In this document: positions 18,420-27,357 of the stretch, piece after piece
Numbering within the stretch: the stretch's first letter is position 1
Layout of the letters: each line of letters starts with the position of its first letter
DNA from: Cyanobium sp. Cruz CV13-4-11
GTDB lineage: Bacteria; Cyanobacteriota; Cyanobacteriia; PCC-6307; Cyanobiaceae
Direction of reading: 5' to 3'
DNA: 64,000 nucleotides
Assembly (NCBI RefSeq): GCF_024346055.1
Contig: NZ_JAGQCH010000006.1
Coordinates: forward strand, 1 to 64,000
The notes under the pieces: model-generated
What the model was told of the DNA's origin: nothing
Databases searched by the model: none
Seen by the model: the letters and a program-made list of their open reading frames with translations, nothing else
Translations under genes and position numbers: made by a program

Positions 18420-21400
18420 GGTCCGTCCTCCGCCGCCAGCAGGGGGGAGTACAGGGCGTCGGCCAGTTCCAGCCGCTCCGGCGTCAGCAGGGCCTCCGCC
18501 GGCAGCTGGGCGCCGAAGCAGGCCTCCATCTCGGCCCGTTCCCGCTCACCGCTGTGGAAGCTGGAACCCTCCCAGGTGCCGGCGGCCTTGGATCGCCCCT
18601 GGCCCGGACGCTTGCGCTCGGTGACTGCGTAACTCCAGCCCGTTTCCGGGGGCACCGGCCAGCCCTGGCGACGCCAGCCACGCTGCAGGCCGGCCAGCCG
18701 TTCCAGTTCGTCGCGGGCCGCCTGGGGTGCCGGCGCCCTGAGTTCCAGGGCCGGGGCGAAGACGTCGTCCTCGCGGGCGATCAGCACGCCCCGCTGTGGC
18801 TCCCCGGCCGCGGCGGCCGCGAGCAGCAGCTGCAGCCAGAGCTCCACCCGGTGGCCGACGCGGGCCTGGGCGGTATGCACCAGCACCACCGTCTCGCCGC
18901 GCCAGGGGATCGGGGCCTGCCAGGGTCCCCACTGGTGGCTGACCTGCCTGGGGGGGCCGAGGCGCTCGAGGGCCGCCGCCAGGCTCGACCAGCGCCGTTG
19001 CAGCAGGCCCGCTTCCAGGCCACCCGCGGCCCTGGGGGGCAGCAGACCCTGTCCGCGGTGCCAGGCGAGCCAGTCCGCCGCCGTGCCTTGGTCTCCTTCG
19101 CCGGGGTCGCCGTCGCTGCGCTGCAGCCTTCCCCGCAGCAGGGCGGAACGCTCCCGCTCCCCCAGGGACAGGGCCTCGAGGTCGTCGATGCGCCGGTCCC
19201 ATTCGCCGGGGCGCAGGCCCAGGGACCGGAGCCAGTGCGTCTGGGGGGCCGCCAGCCAGTCCCGCAGGTCACTGAAGGGGTCGGCTTCAGTGGCTGTGGG
19301 GGCTTCCAGGGGGCTCACCCCCCCCAGCAGCGGCGGCGGCGGCGGCGGCGGTGGATCACCGCTCAGGCGGCGCACCGCCTCCAGCAGCCGCCGGTCGCAG
19401 GAGGGGGCCTCCCGTCCGGCGGCGGGCAGGAAGTTGCGCCGGTCGAGGGGGTTGGCGGCGTGCTCCACCTGCAGAGATGCCATGGCCTCCGGGCCCACCT
19501 GGCCGGCCAGCCATTGCAGCCACTGGCCCACCGGGCCGGAGGGGGGCAGGGCGGCGCCGGTCCGGTCGTCGCGGCAGCTCCAGCTGAGCAGCAGGTGGTC
19601 CCGGGCCGAGAGCAGGGCCTCCATCAGGACATAGCGGTCCTGGTCGGCGGGATGGGGATCGCCAAGCTGGCGCTGGCCCTCCATCAGGTGGAAGGCGGGA
19701 CGGTCACCCGGCCGGGGAAACAGGCCCGCCTCCAGTCCCATGAGCACGACCACCCGGTACGGGATGGCCCGCATCGGCTCCAGAGCGCTGATCGTCAGGG
19801 CGCCGCTGCGGTGGCCGAAGCGGCCGCTTTCGGCCCCGAGCCGCTCCCGCAGCACGGCCGCCACCACCGGCGCTTCGAGGCCCAGGGGACAGCTGCCGGC
19901 GGCGGTCTGCCAGGCGTCGATCGCCGCCATCAGGTCCGGCCGTTCACCGGCGGCCTCGCCGCCATCGCCGAAAAGGTCGTCGATCAGCCGCCTCAGCCGT
20001 TCCACCCAGATGGTCACAGCGCCGCCGCGACGCAGCTCCCCCAGCCAATGGCGCAGCCGGCCGAGCAGATGCAGCCAGCGGCCGGTCAGCTCCAGGGGCA
20101 CGCCCCCGTCCCAGGGGGCCGTGTCCCCCGGCGCCAGGCCCACGTCAGCGGGCAGCACCAGGCCGAGCAGCAGCCGGTCGATGGCCCAGGCCAGGCTGTG
20201 GCAGGCGCTATCCTTTTCCTGGGCGTCCAGGCCCCAACGGAAGCCCGCCTCCTGCAAGGCCTCCACCAGGCGGGCCGCCTCCCTGGCCTCGAGGCCGAAA
20301 CGGTCCAGCAGGGGCCCGCAACCCAGCAGGGTCTCCAGGCCGGAGGCGGTGAGGCGCGTGCCAGCCAGCTCCAGGAGCAGCAGCAACGTGCTGCCGAGGC
20401 CGGCCCCCTCCTCCTGGCTGCGGTCAGTCAGTCGCCAGGGGAGGTCGACCTCCGTGGCGTGGCGATCGCCGAACACCGAGGCCACCAGTGGGGCGAAGCC
20501 GTTGATGTCCGGCGTCATCACCAGGATGTCGCGGGGTTCGAGGCTGGGGTCGGCCGCCAGCAGCTGCAGCAGGCGGTCGCGCACGATCTGCACCTGCCGC
20601 AGCCGGCCAGGGCAGGCATGGAACTCCAAGGAGCGATCCTGCGGACCCACCTGAAGGGCCGGTATCCGACTGGCGTCAGCCAGCTGGTCCTGCAGCTGGG
20701 CCAGCAGGGGGGCCGGCCCAGGGCCGCTGGCCGCAGCGAAGAAGAGGTCCTTCTCCTGCTCCTCCCCCAGCTGGGCCTCACCGGTGCCCTCCAGGAGCTG
20801 CTGAAACTCCCCCCCCAGACGGCCGAAGCGGGCCTCCAGGCCCGGGGCCTCCAGCAGCCAGTTGGCCTCGAGCGGCTGGCGCAAGGCCAGGGCATCACTG
20901 AGCTGGCGGCGACGCTCGCCGCAGCGTTGCCAGAGATCGCGGCAGGGGGTGAGCAGGTAGAGGTCCACCGACCGATGCAGGCCCAGGGCCTGGAGCAGCT
21001 GCACCTGGACCGGCGCCATGCTGCTGAGGCCGAAGAGACGCAGGGGGGTGCCGCGGGCCTCCTCGGCGAGTTCACCGCGGCGCAGCCTGCCGACCAGCTC
21101 CTGCACCCGGCGGCCGAAGGGTTCCTGGCCCAGCTCCTGGAGCAGGGAGCGGTAGAGCAGGGGCTGCCAGCACTGGTTCGCCGGCAGGGGCCGGCCGCTG
21201 GCATCGATCGCCTGTCCTGCCCCCCAGGCGCCCAGCAGCTCCGGCCGGTAGAGGGCGTAGTCATCGAAGGCATCGGCGATGGCGCGCCCCAGCTGCCAGT
21301 GGCCCAGTTCCAGCTGATCGCCGCCGCCCCGTTCGGCCAGCCAGTGGCGCAGCGGCCGCCCCTCCGGCGCGGCGGCCACCGCCGGCAGCAGGCCAAGCAG

Positions 21401-21700
21401 GGGCCAGACCAGCTGGTCGGCGCGCCAGGGATCGGCCGCGCCCCCACCGGCCACGGGCTCCCCTGGGGCCAGCAACCGCTCCACCAGCTGGCGCAGATGG
21501 CTGCCCGGGAAAGGAAAGCGCAGGTTGGCGGCGATGCCGCCCAGGTGTTCGGCCAGTTGCTCCCCGAGCCAGCGGCTGGTGGGCCAGGTGTTGACCACCA
21601 CCTGCACCTGCTCGAAGGGATCGGGGGGCTGCAAGCGCAACTGGGTGGCCAGCACCCGGGCCAGCAGTTCCGCCCGGTTGCTGCGAAAGACCGTCAGCAA
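18416..21700 (-). CDS. recC: RecBCD gamma subunit RecC
   Basis: 1094 aa, the usual RecC length. The N-terminus (FRSNRAELLARVLATQL and TWPTSRWLGEQLAEHLGGI) and the internal DILVMTPDINGFAPLV, VDLPWRLTDRS and ALEPMRAIPYRVVVLMGLE segments are characteristic. RecC has inactivated helicase and nuclease folds; it splits the DNA strands and recognises the recombination hotspot in enterobacteria. Whether a Chi-like sequence exists here cannot be judged from this window. It starts 10 bases after the phosphatase gene. Confidence 0.93.
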   Translation of the reverse strand: MLTVFRSNRAELLARVLATQLRLQPPDPFEQVQVVVNTWPTSRWLGEQLAEHLGGIAANLRFPFPGSHLRQLVERLLAPGEPVAGGGAADPWRADQLVWPLLGLLPAVAAAPEGRPLRHWLAERGGGDQLELGHWQLGRAIADAFDDYALYRPELLGAWGAGQAIDASGRPLPANQCWQPLLYRSLLQELGQEPFGRRVQELVGRLRRGELAEEARGTPLRLFGLSSMAPVQVQLLQALGLHRSVDLYLLTPCRDLWQRCGERRRQLSDALALRQPLEANWLLEAPGLEARFGRLGGEFQQLLEGTGEAQLGEEQEKDLFFAAASGPGPAPLLAQLQDQLADASRIPALQVGPQDRSLEFHACPGRLRQVQIVRDRLLQLLAADPSLEPRDILVMTPDINGFAPLVASVFGDRHATEVDLPWRLTDRSQEEGAGLGSTLLLLLELAGTRLTASGLETLLGCGPLLDRFGLEAREAARLVEALQEAGFRWGLDAQEKDSACHSLAWAIDRLLLGLVLPADVGLAPGDTAPWDGGVPLELTGRWLHLLGRLRHWLGELRRGGAVTIWVERLRRLIDDLFGDGGEAAGERPDLMAAIDAWQTAAGSCPLGLEAPVVAAVLRERLGAESGRFGHRSGALTISALEPMRAIPYRVVVLMGLEAGLFPRPGDRPAFHLMEGQRQLGDPHPADQDRYVLMEALLSARDHLLLSWSCRDDRTGAALPPSGPVGQWLQWLAGQVGPEAMASLQVEHAANPLDRRNFLPAAGREAPSCDRRLLEAVRRLSGDPPPPPPPPLLGGVSPLEAPTATEADPFSDLRDWLAAPQTHWLRSLGLRPGEWDRRIDDLEALSLGERERSALLRGRLQRSDGDPGEGDQGTAADWLAWHRGQGLLPPRAAGGLEAGLLQRRWSSLAAALERLGPPRQVSHQWGPWQAPIPWRGETVVLVHTAQARVGHRVELWLQLLLAAAAAGEPQRGVLIAREDDVFAPALELRAPAPQAARDELERLAGLQRGWRRQGWPVPPETGWSYAVTERKRPGQGRSKAAGTWEGSSFHSGERERAEMEACFGAQLPAEALLTPERLELADALYSPLLAAEDGP

Positions 21701-21710
21701 GGGGCCGGGC

Positions 21711-22388
21711 TCAGAGGGCGCAGCTCAAGGCTGGGCCGGAGGAAAGGGTGGTCAAGGAGCGGCCGCCGGCCACAGGCAGACCGCTGACGCATCGGGTCTG
21801 GCGCGTTTCGGGGCAGTAGGCGGTGAGGTCACCGCCGTAGCAGGCAGCGGTGTCGAGCAGCACGATCGACCGCAGCCGCCGCAGGCCGGGTCCGGGGGTG
21901 TGGCCAACGATCACTTCACCGAAGCGGTTGTCGTAGGCCTGCCAGAAGGCCAGAGGGATGTTGAGATCGGGCTGCCAGGTGCGCGGGTCGAAGCCGGCAT
22001 GGGTGGCCACCCAGCCCCGACCCCAGTAGGCCAGGGGCAGCTGGTCGAGCCGGTCGCGCCAGAGGCGGCAGCGGGCCGCCCCCAGCTGGCGGTAGGTGTC
22101 GTTGCCGTTCAGTTCCGGATGGCTGGTGGGGGCCAGGCCCAGGTCGAGCCGGGTGACCAGATCCCGCTCATGGTTGCCCTTGAGCCAGACGGCCCGGCCG
22201 CGGCTCACCAGGTCCCAGACCAGTTCCATGGCAGCTTCGATGCGGGAACCGCGGTTGATCACATCGCCGCAGAACACCAGCCGGTCGCTAGGGGGAAGCT
22301 GGGCCACAAGCCATTGCAGAGCGTCCGCGCAGCCATGGACATCCCCGATCACCCAATGGTGCGGAGGACGTTGGTCCGGGAGCGTCAT
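21711..22388 (-). CDS. Calcineurin-like serine/threonine-type phosphatase
   Basis: 225 aa from ATG at 22388 (a TTG lies one codon earlier). Metallophosphoesterase motifs are GDVHG at 15-19, GDVINRG at 41-47, GNHERD at 71-76, the WVATHAGF histidine and VGHTPG, together defining the two-metal active site of PPP-family/ApaH-like phosphatases. Substrate could be a phosphoprotein or a dinucleoside polyphosphate. It is the first gene of the minus-strand recCBD operon, 10 bases before recC, an association whose meaning is unclear. Confidence 0.85.
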   Translation of the reverse strand: MTLPDQRPPHHWVIGDVHGCADALQWLVAQLPPSDRLVFCGDVINRGSRIEAAMELVWDLVSRGRAVWLKGNHERDLVTRLDLGLAPTSHPELNGNDTYRQLGAARCRLWRDRLDQLPLAYWGRGWVATHAGFDPRTWQPDLNIPLAFWQAYDNRFGEVIVGHTPGPGLRRLRSIVLLDTAACYGGDLTAYCPETRQTRCVSGLPVAGGRSLTTLSSGPALSCAL

Positions 22389-22509
22389 CAAGAAGGAAGC
22401 TTCCTCCTAAGTGTTGCCCTTGAGGTGGGCTTCTGTCACCCCCAGAGGGCCGGCAAGGCTCCAGCGCTGATACGGTGCGCCCTCGGTACACCCCAGGAGG
22501 CAACGGGCG

Positions 22510-22854
22510 ATGGACCTGAAGGATTTGCCGGTCACGCAGCGCGTCAACGCCCTGGTGAAGGCCCTGGACGGTGCCAAACGCACCAATGAGGCCCTGGCCC
22601 TTTGCAGTGACGGCGACGCCATGCTGGATGTGCTGCTGGATGCCTCCTCCCGGCTGGGTCTGGGCCTGAGCCGCTGGGAGCTGGAGAACACGCCGCCGAT
22701 CCGGGACTGGATCTGGTGGAAGAACAAGGAAGCGCCCCTGACCATCGGCGACAGCAAGCCCCGCTATCAGCAGGACGGCGGCCAGGGCAAGCCTCGTCGG
22801 GAGGGCGCATCCGAGGATGGGCGGCCCCGGCGGCGCTTCCTGGGCCTGTTCTGA
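22510..22854 (+). CDS. Conserved small cyanobacterial protein, Nif11-like N-terminus
   Basis: 114 aa, soluble. The first 60 residues form helices with the spacing seen in Nif11-like domains (ALALCSDGDAMLDVLLDASS then LGLGLSRWELEN), followed by a Trp-rich motif TPPIRDWIWWKNKEAP and a basic tail ending RRRFLGLF. The Nif11 assignment is by pattern only. There is no leader-peptide cleavage signature or modification enzyme nearby, so I do not call it a natural-product precursor. A GGAGG ribosome-binding site lies about 12 bases upstream. Confidence 0.6.
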   Translation: MDLKDLPVTQRVNALVKALDGAKRTNEALALCSDGDAMLDVLLDASSRLGLGLSRWELENTPPIRDWIWWKNKEAPLTIGDSKPRYQQDGGQGKPRREGASEDGRPRRRFLGLF

Positions 22855-22867
22855 GGGTCTGTGCTGT

Positions 22868-23188
22868 TCAGGCCAGGGTGGCCAGCGGGTCGGGAATGGC
22901 GCTGCTCGGAGCCTCGAAGCTCCCTTGGGCCACGAACTCCAGGCGCAGCTTCATGAAGGTGATGAACTTCTCGTCGGTGGACACCACCGCCGCCGCGGGC
23001 CGGGGGACAGACGCCACGGCGGCGGTCAGCTCGGGCGCCTCCAGGAAGGCGGGGCGTTCCAGGAGCCAGAAGTCAATGGTCTTGTCCTTTTCGGCGTAGT
23101 TGCGGACGCGTTCGCGCAGCACCTCCTCCAGGGGTTCCTCCTCGAGCAGGAAGGCGCGGCTGGCAGCGACGAAGTGGTAGCGGGTCAT
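22868..23188 (-). CDS. ycf54: Ycf54, Mg-protoporphyrin ester cyclase assembly factor
   Basis: 106 aa from ATG at 23188. The sequence follows the Ycf54 family throughout: YHFVAASRAFLLEEEPLEEV, DKTIDFWLLERPAFLEAPEL, PAAAVVSTDEKFITFMKLRL, EFVAQGSFEAP. Ycf54 is needed for stable activity of the oxidative cyclase (AcsF/CycI) that forms the isocyclic ring of chlorophyll. It lies 13 bases after pdxJ on the same strand, so the two are probably cotranscribed. The frame opens further upstream, but the ATG start matches family length. Confidence 0.92.
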   Translation of the reverse strand: MTRYHFVAASRAFLLEEEPLEEVLRERVRNYAEKDKTIDFWLLERPAFLEAPELTAAVASVPRPAAAVVSTDEKFITFMKLRLEFVAQGSFEAPSSAIPDPLATLA

Positions 23189-23201
23189 GGCGGGTGGGGC
23201 C

Positions 23202-23951
23202 TCAGGGCTGGCGGTCGCCGAACAGCGGGTCGCGGCGGGGATTCTGCACCAGCGCCCGCATCTGGCGCACCGCCTCCTGCAGGCCGACGGCCAGGGCACG
23301 GGCCACGATCGTGTGGCCGATGTTGAGCTCCTCCATGCCCTCGATCGCCGCGATCGGCTCGACGTTTTGATACGTGAGGCCGTGGCCGGCGTTCACCCGC
23401 AGGCCGAGGCCCCGGGCGATGGCGGTGCCTTCGCTGATCCTGGCCAGCTGGAACGGCTGCTTCTCCCAGGCGGCCTCCGCATAGGCGCCGGTGTGGAGCT
23501 CCACCCAGCGGGCACCGCAACGGCGGCAGGCCTCCAGCTGGGCGTCGTCGGGGTCGACGAACAGGCTGACGCCGATCCCTGCCCCCATCAGCCGGCCCAC
23601 CAGGGGAGAGAGGCTCTCCACCTGCCCGGCCACGTCCAGGCCCCCCTCGGTGGTCACCTCCTCGCGGCGTTCGGGCACCAGGGTGACCATGTCGGGGCGG
23701 AGGCGCAGGGCGATCGCCTCCATCTCAGCGGTGGCCGCCATCTCCAGGTTGAGACGGGTGCGCACGGTGGCCCGCAGCAGCTCCACATCCCTGTCCTGGA
23801 TGTGGCGCCTGTCCTCCCGCAGGTGCACGGTGATGCCGTCGGCGCCGCCCAGCTCGGCCAGCAGGGCAAAGGTCACCGGATCCGGCTCCACGGTGCGGCG
23901 GGCCTGCCGCACATTGGCGATGTGGTCGATGTTGACCCCGAGGCTGGCCAT
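23202..23951 (-). CDS. pdxJ: Pyridoxine 5'-phosphate synthase PdxJ
   Basis: 249 aa, full length. The N-terminal [20 protein letters not shown], then [20 protein letters not shown] and the GHGLTYQNV and [15 protein letters not shown] segments are diagnostic. PdxJ condenses 3-amino-2-oxopropyl phosphate with 1-deoxy-D-xylulose 5-phosphate to make pyridoxine 5'-phosphate in the cytoplasm. It is followed closely by ycf54. No precursor enzyme is nearby. Confidence 0.96.
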   Translation of the reverse strand: MASLGVNIDHIANVRQARRTVEPDPVTFALLAELGGADGITVHLREDRRHIQDRDVELLRATVRTRLNLEMAATAEMEAIALRLRPDMVTLVPERREEVTTEGGLDVAGQVESLSPLVGRLMGAGIGVSLFVDPDDAQLEACRRCGARWVELHTGAYAEAAWEKQPFQLARISEGTAIARGLGLRVNAGHGLTYQNVEPIAAIEGMEELNIGHTIVARALAVGLQEAVRQMRALVQNPRRDPLFGDRQP

Positions 23952-24085
23952 GGGCGGCAGGTGGCTGAAGCGATCCTGACCGAACCGTATCGGTCACCGT
24001 GGCCGCAGGCCCAACTGCCCGTGTCGGCCCTGCAGCGGGGGGATTCAGCCCCTAGTTTCGAAGCCGATGTTCTGCCGTTTTAAGA

Positions 24086-24817
24086 GTGTTGGCGGCACAG
24101 ACGCCCCCCGGATCAGGTCTCTCCGCGGCGATCAGCCCACGGGAGAGTTCTCTGTGTGGCGGCATCAGCCCCTGGCTGTCGCCGCTGGCGATGGTGGTCA
24201 CCATCGATGTGGTGCTGAAGGGCTATTTCGGTGAGCTGAAGGTGCTCGGTCGGGAGCATCTGCCCATGCACGGGGCCGTGCTGCTGGCCCCCACCCACCG
24301 GGCCCGCTGGGACGCCCTGATGCTGCCCTGGGCGGCCGGTCGCCGCATCACTGGTCGCGACTGCCGCTTCATGGTCACGGCGGATGAAATGAAGGGACTG
24401 CAGGGGTGGTTCCTGCATCGCCTCGGCTGCTTCCCGGTCGACCAGGGCCGCCCCACCCTCGCCAGCCTGCGTTTTTCCGTGGAGTTGCTGGCCGCAGGCC
24501 AGCAACTGGTGGTGTTTCCCGAGGGCCGCATCCGGCGCGAAGACGGCCCCATCCGTGTGCAGCAGGGGCTGGCCCGCCTGGCCCTGCTGGCCGCCAGCCA
24601 GGGCGTGGATGTGCCGGTGGTACCGGTGGGCATCGCCTATGGCCACGCCGATCCCCGCCCTGGCGATGGGGCCTCCCTGTGTTTCGGCCCGCCCTTGCGG
24701 GCGGCGGGCCTGGGTCGTCAGGCGGCCCTGGCCTTCGGCGCCGACGTCGCTGCGGCGATGGAGTCGGCCGAGCAAGCGGCCCGCATCGTGGTGGATCGCC
24801 CGATCGGCTCCCCGTAA
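24086..24817 (+). CDS. 1-acyl-glycerol-3-phosphate acyltransferase (PlsC-like)
   Basis: 243 aa with GTG start at 24086. Acyltransferase block I is HRARWD at 71-76 (HxxxxD catalytic pair) and block III is VFPEGRIRR at 143-151. A hydrophobic stretch (LSPLAMVVTIDVVL, 31-44) can anchor it at the membrane. It should transfer a fatty acyl group to lysophosphatidic acid in glycerolipid synthesis. The order plsC-like then secreted protein, bolA and grxD is all plus strand. The first 25 residues may not be native, and a start nearer the hydrophobic stretch is possible. Confidence 0.85.
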   Translation: MLAAQTPPGSGLSAAISPRESSLCGGISPWLSPLAMVVTIDVVLKGYFGELKVLGREHLPMHGAVLLAPTHRARWDALMLPWAAGRRITGRDCRFMVTADEMKGLQGWFLHRLGCFPVDQGRPTLASLRFSVELLAAGQQLVVFPEGRIRREDGPIRVQQGLARLALLAASQGVDVPVVPVGIAYGHADPRPGDGASLCFGPPLRAAGLGRQAALAFGADVAAAMESAEQAARIVVDRPIGSP

Positions 24818-24846
24818 AGTTCGCCCGTTACCCGTCAGGCGTCGAC

Positions 24847-25425
24847 GTGATCAGGCCTTCCGCCATCCCTTCCCTCCGATCCGCTCGGCCATCGGGCATC
24901 GCCGGGGTCTGCGGAGGCGCTCTGGCCCTGCTCGCCCTGGCCCAGCCGCTGCTCCAACCACCGGCCCGGGCCCAGGCCACGACACCCCAGACGGTGCAGC
25001 CCGCTGGCACCGATCTCAATCTTGCCTCGGTGAAGGCCCTGCTCTCCCGGGGTGATGCGGCTGTGGCCAGCGGCAACCTGGCCGAGGGGCGGCGCCTCTA
25101 TGACCTGGCCCGGGATGCCAGCCGGCGACTGCTGGGCTTCTACCGCGATCTGAGCGGCTCCTTCCGCGGCCTGGATGCCCGCATCCCCCGGGAGATGGAT
25201 GACAAGGGGCGGGAGGCCCTGACCCTGCTGGCCGAGAGCAACCTGAGGCTGGCGGCCCTGTTCCGCCGCCAGAACCAGCCGGAGGTGGCCATCCCCCTGC
25301 TGGTGGAGGTGGTCAAGATCATGACCCCTACAAACGAAGGTGGGCGCAAGGCCTACCAGCAGCTGGTGGAACTGGGTTTCGTCATCACCCCCTACACGGC
25401 ACCTGGATCGTCCGCCGGCGGCTGA
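24847..25425 (+). CDS. Secreted helical-repeat hypothetical protein
   Basis: 192 aa from GTG at 24847. The N-terminal hydrophobic segment [22 protein letters not shown] is a signal peptide with likely cleavage after AQA near residue 41. The mature part is helical ([20 protein letters not shown], then [20 protein letters not shown]) and reads like one or two TPR-like hairpins. I do not recognise a named family. It lies 29 bases after the plsC-like gene and before bolA. Confidence 0.6.
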   Translation: MIRPSAIPSLRSARPSGIAGVCGGALALLALAQPLLQPPARAQATTPQTVQPAGTDLNLASVKALLSRGDAAVASGNLAEGRRLYDLARDASRRLLGFYRDLSGSFRGLDARIPREMDDKGREALTLLAESNLRLAALFRRQNQPEVAIPLLVEVVKIMTPTNEGGRKAYQQLVELGFVITPYTAPGSSAGG

Positions 25426-25472
25426 TCGTCCTTAGATTCCAACTTCCCGTCATCCCCCCGATCCCCGCCGCC

Positions 25473-25706
25473 ATGGTGCAACCGGAGCAGGTCAAGGACG
25501 CCATCCGCCGAGCGCTTCCCGATGCCGCCGTGGAGGTGGAGGATCTCACCGGTGGTGGTGACCATCTCCAGGTCAAGGTGGTGTCCGGCGCCTTCGCCGG
25601 GCTCAACCGGGTGCGGCAGCACCAGCTCGTCTATGGCGCCCTGAGCAGCGAGCTGGCCAGCGAGGCCATCCATGCCCTGGCGGTGCAGACCTCCCTTCCC
25701 TCCTGA
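25473..25706 (+). CDS. BolA-family protein
   Basis: 77 aa, the short BolA class. [26 protein letters not shown] and the conserved [21 protein letters not shown]-terminal helix match; the loop and the conserved His of the helix are positions used with CGFS glutaredoxins to ligate a shared [2Fe-2S] cluster. The glutaredoxin gene follows after 23 bases, the usual bolA-grxD pairing, pointing to Fe-S trafficking or iron sensing. Confidence 0.93.
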   Translation: MVQPEQVKDAIRRALPDAAVEVEDLTGGGDHLQVKVVSGAFAGLNRVRQHQLVYGALSSELASEAIHALAVQTSLPS

Positions 25707-25729
25707 TTTTCTTTTCCGATTTCGTCACC

Positions 25730-26053
25730 ATGGACGCCAGCACCCGCCAACGCATCGACGCCCTGATCACGGCCAGCCCCGTGGTGGTCTTCATGAAGGG
25801 CAACAAACTGATGCCTCAGTGTGGATTCTCCAACAATGTGGTCCAGATCCTGCAGTCTCTGGGTGTGCCTTTCGAGACGGTTGACGTGCTCTCCGACATG
25901 GAGATCCGCCAGGGAATCAAGGAGTTTTCCGACTGGCCCACGATTCCCCAGGTGTATGTGAAAGGGGAGTTTCTCGGTGGCTCCGACATCCTGATCGAGA
26001 TGTACAACAGCGGCGAACTGCGAGAAAAACTGGAAGTCGCCCTGGCCTCCTAG
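25730..26053 (+). CDS. grxD: Monothiol glutaredoxin (CGFS type, Grx4)
   Basis: 107 aa. Active site CGFS at 31-34 within MKGNKLMPQCGFSNN; also TIPQVYVKGEFLGGSDILIE, which carries the cis-Pro and glutathione-binding GG(S)D motifs. Monothiol Grx4 proteins bind [2Fe-2S] clusters with glutathione and hand them to BolA or to apo-proteins. It directly follows bolA. A hairpin with a short T run after its stop probably ends the operon. Confidence 0.95.
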   Translation: MDASTRQRIDALITASPVVVFMKGNKLMPQCGFSNNVVQILQSLGVPFETVDVLSDMEIRQGIKEFSDWPTIPQVYVKGEFLGGSDILIEMYNSGELREKLEVALAS

Positions 26054-26078
26054 GCCCATACAGGCCAGCACTGTTCGG

Positions 26079-26104
26079 CGAGCCGCTCAGTAGCGGCTCG
26101 TTTC
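26079..26104 (+). terminator. Terminator after grxD
   Basis: A perfect 9-base stem CGAGCCGCT (26079-26087) and AGCGGCTCG (26092-26100) with a CAGT loop is followed by TTT. The loop overlaps the stop codon of the convergent gene at 26087. It can serve the plus-strand operon; in the other direction it lacks a U-tract. Confidence 0.6.
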
Positions 26105-26353
26105 CATGAGCAACCGAGGTTGGCCGTCGGGGCCCATGAAGCTGGACGGGTCCTGGATCCAGCGGTCGATCAGTTCCTCCAGCCGCCGCTGGGAATGGTG
26201 ATCCAGCACGGCTGTGCGGCGCAGTGCATGGAGATACCCATCGGCGTACAGCCGCAGCTCGGAGGGTCCGTGGTGACGATCGGACAAGGCCTGGCAGGCA
26301 TCACACAGGGACTGGAAGTGGCGGATCGCGTCGGGATGTTGGAGTGCTGTCAT
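26087..26353 (-). CDS. Small conserved cyanobacterial protein
   Basis: 88 aa from ATG at 26353. It is soluble and helical with the motifs IRHFQSLCDACQALS, GPSELRLYADGYLHALR and RLEELIDRWIQDPSSF. It resembles the cyanobacteria-specific families of about 80-90 aa with a central ELRLYxDGYLxALR motif (possibly DUF6761), function unknown. It has two Cys in the first helix but no metal-site pattern. The 3' end lies inside the hairpin serving the convergent grxD gene. Confidence 0.65.
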   Translation of the reverse strand: MTALQHPDAIRHFQSLCDACQALSDRHHGPSELRLYADGYLHALRRTAVLDHHSQRRLEELIDRWIQDPSSFMGPDGQPRLLMETSRY

Positions 26354-26556
26354 GGCTGGGGGCGGGCCCCTGGCGTCAATGTGGCGGCGAGAGCCGGCAG
26401 ATGGCCCCATCCTGCCGTGCCGAGACCGCCTTCCGGGAGCAGACAGTTGACAAGGCATCGCCCGTCACCGGCGTCCACGCACATTTCCAGTTAGCGTTGG
26501 CTCACTTAATCGGCTGACGGCACTTCCGCTTCTGATTTCATCGTGATGACGAGGAG

Positions 26557-27348
26557 ATGCCCGTGGCCCAGGACAAACTGACCGATCCAGGAGGAACCCC
26601 TCGCAGAGTCCTCGTCGTGGATCCCCACGCGACCCTCCGCACGGTTCTGGCCCAGCGCCTTCGCCAGGATGGGCACCTGGCTGCCGCGGTCGCCACGGCC
26701 CGCGAAGCCCTGGAGATCTGCCAGGAGCAATCTCCCGATCTGTTGGTGAGTGCCGAGCTGCTTGAGGAAACCTCGGCCCTGCGCCTGGCGGCCCAGCTGC
26801 ATTGCCAGGTGATGGTGCTCACGGCCCGGTCCGGCTCGGAGCCCGTGGTGGCCCTCCTCGATGCCGGTGCCGACGACGTGCTGCGCAAGCCCTTCGGGCT
26901 TGAAGAGCTGGCGGCCCGCTGCCGCACCCTGCTGCGTCGCAGCGGTAGTGGTCTGCAGGAACGGGTCTGTGTGGGTCCCCTGGAGGTGCACCTGCTGCTG
27001 CGCCAGGTCACCCTGCGCGACCAGCCGGTGGAGCTCAGCCCCAGGGAGTTCGCCCTGCTCTGCGCCCTGCTGATGCCCCCGGGGGTGGTGCGCAGCCGCC
27101 AGGAACTGCTGCGCATGGCCTGGCCTCCCTTCAGTGGCGGGCCCCGCTCCGTGGACACCCAGGTCCTCACCCTGCGCCGCAAGCTGGAGCAGGCCGGTCT
27201 CGGCGAAGGGGGGGCGATCGAAACCATGCGCCAGCAGGGGTACCGCTTCAGTCTCGACACCCTTCCCGAACTCAGTGAGGAGGTTCCCGGGACCCCCGCT
27301 TCCGGATTGCTCCTCACCTCTCCCAGCAGCTCCAGCCGGCTCAACTAG
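26557..27348 (+). CDS. OmpR-family regulator with non-canonical receiver
   Basis: 263 aa. The receiver domain (about 15-130) is followed by a winged-helix DNA-binding domain (about 145-235; RQVTLRDQPVELSPREFALL, SVDTQVLTLRRKLEQ, ETMRQQGYRF). The receiver keeps LTAR and the conserved Lys in LRKPFG, but the phosphoacceptor position reads PDLLVSAELL instead of PDLxxxD, so Asp is replaced by Ala, and the acidic pair is VDP rather than VDD. Phosphorylation in the usual way is therefore unlikely. GAGGAG immediately precedes the ATG. No histidine kinase is nearby. Confidence 0.85.
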   Translation: MPVAQDKLTDPGGTPRRVLVVDPHATLRTVLAQRLRQDGHLAAAVATAREALEICQEQSPDLLVSAELLEETSALRLAAQLHCQVMVLTARSGSEPVVALLDAGADDVLRKPFGLEELAARCRTLLRRSGSGLQERVCVGPLEVHLLLRQVTLRDQPVELSPREFALLCALLMPPGVVRSRQELLRMAWPPFSGGPRSVDTQVLTLRRKLEQAGLGEGGAIETMRQQGYRFSLDTLPELSEEVPGTPASGLLLTSPSSSSRLN

Positions 27349-27357
27349 GGAGCAAGG

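Noticed and set aside
18554-21787. Very long open frame antisense to recC (1077 codons)
   Set aside because: Low-complexity Gln/Gly/Ala/Pro composition, no domain motif, and complete overlap with recC, whose motifs are clear. It is a by-product of high GC.
22510-22854. Nif11-like protein considered as a lanthipeptide/RiPP precursor
   Set aside because: It lacks a double-Gly leader cleavage site and Cys/Ser-rich core, and no modification or export enzyme is adjacent.
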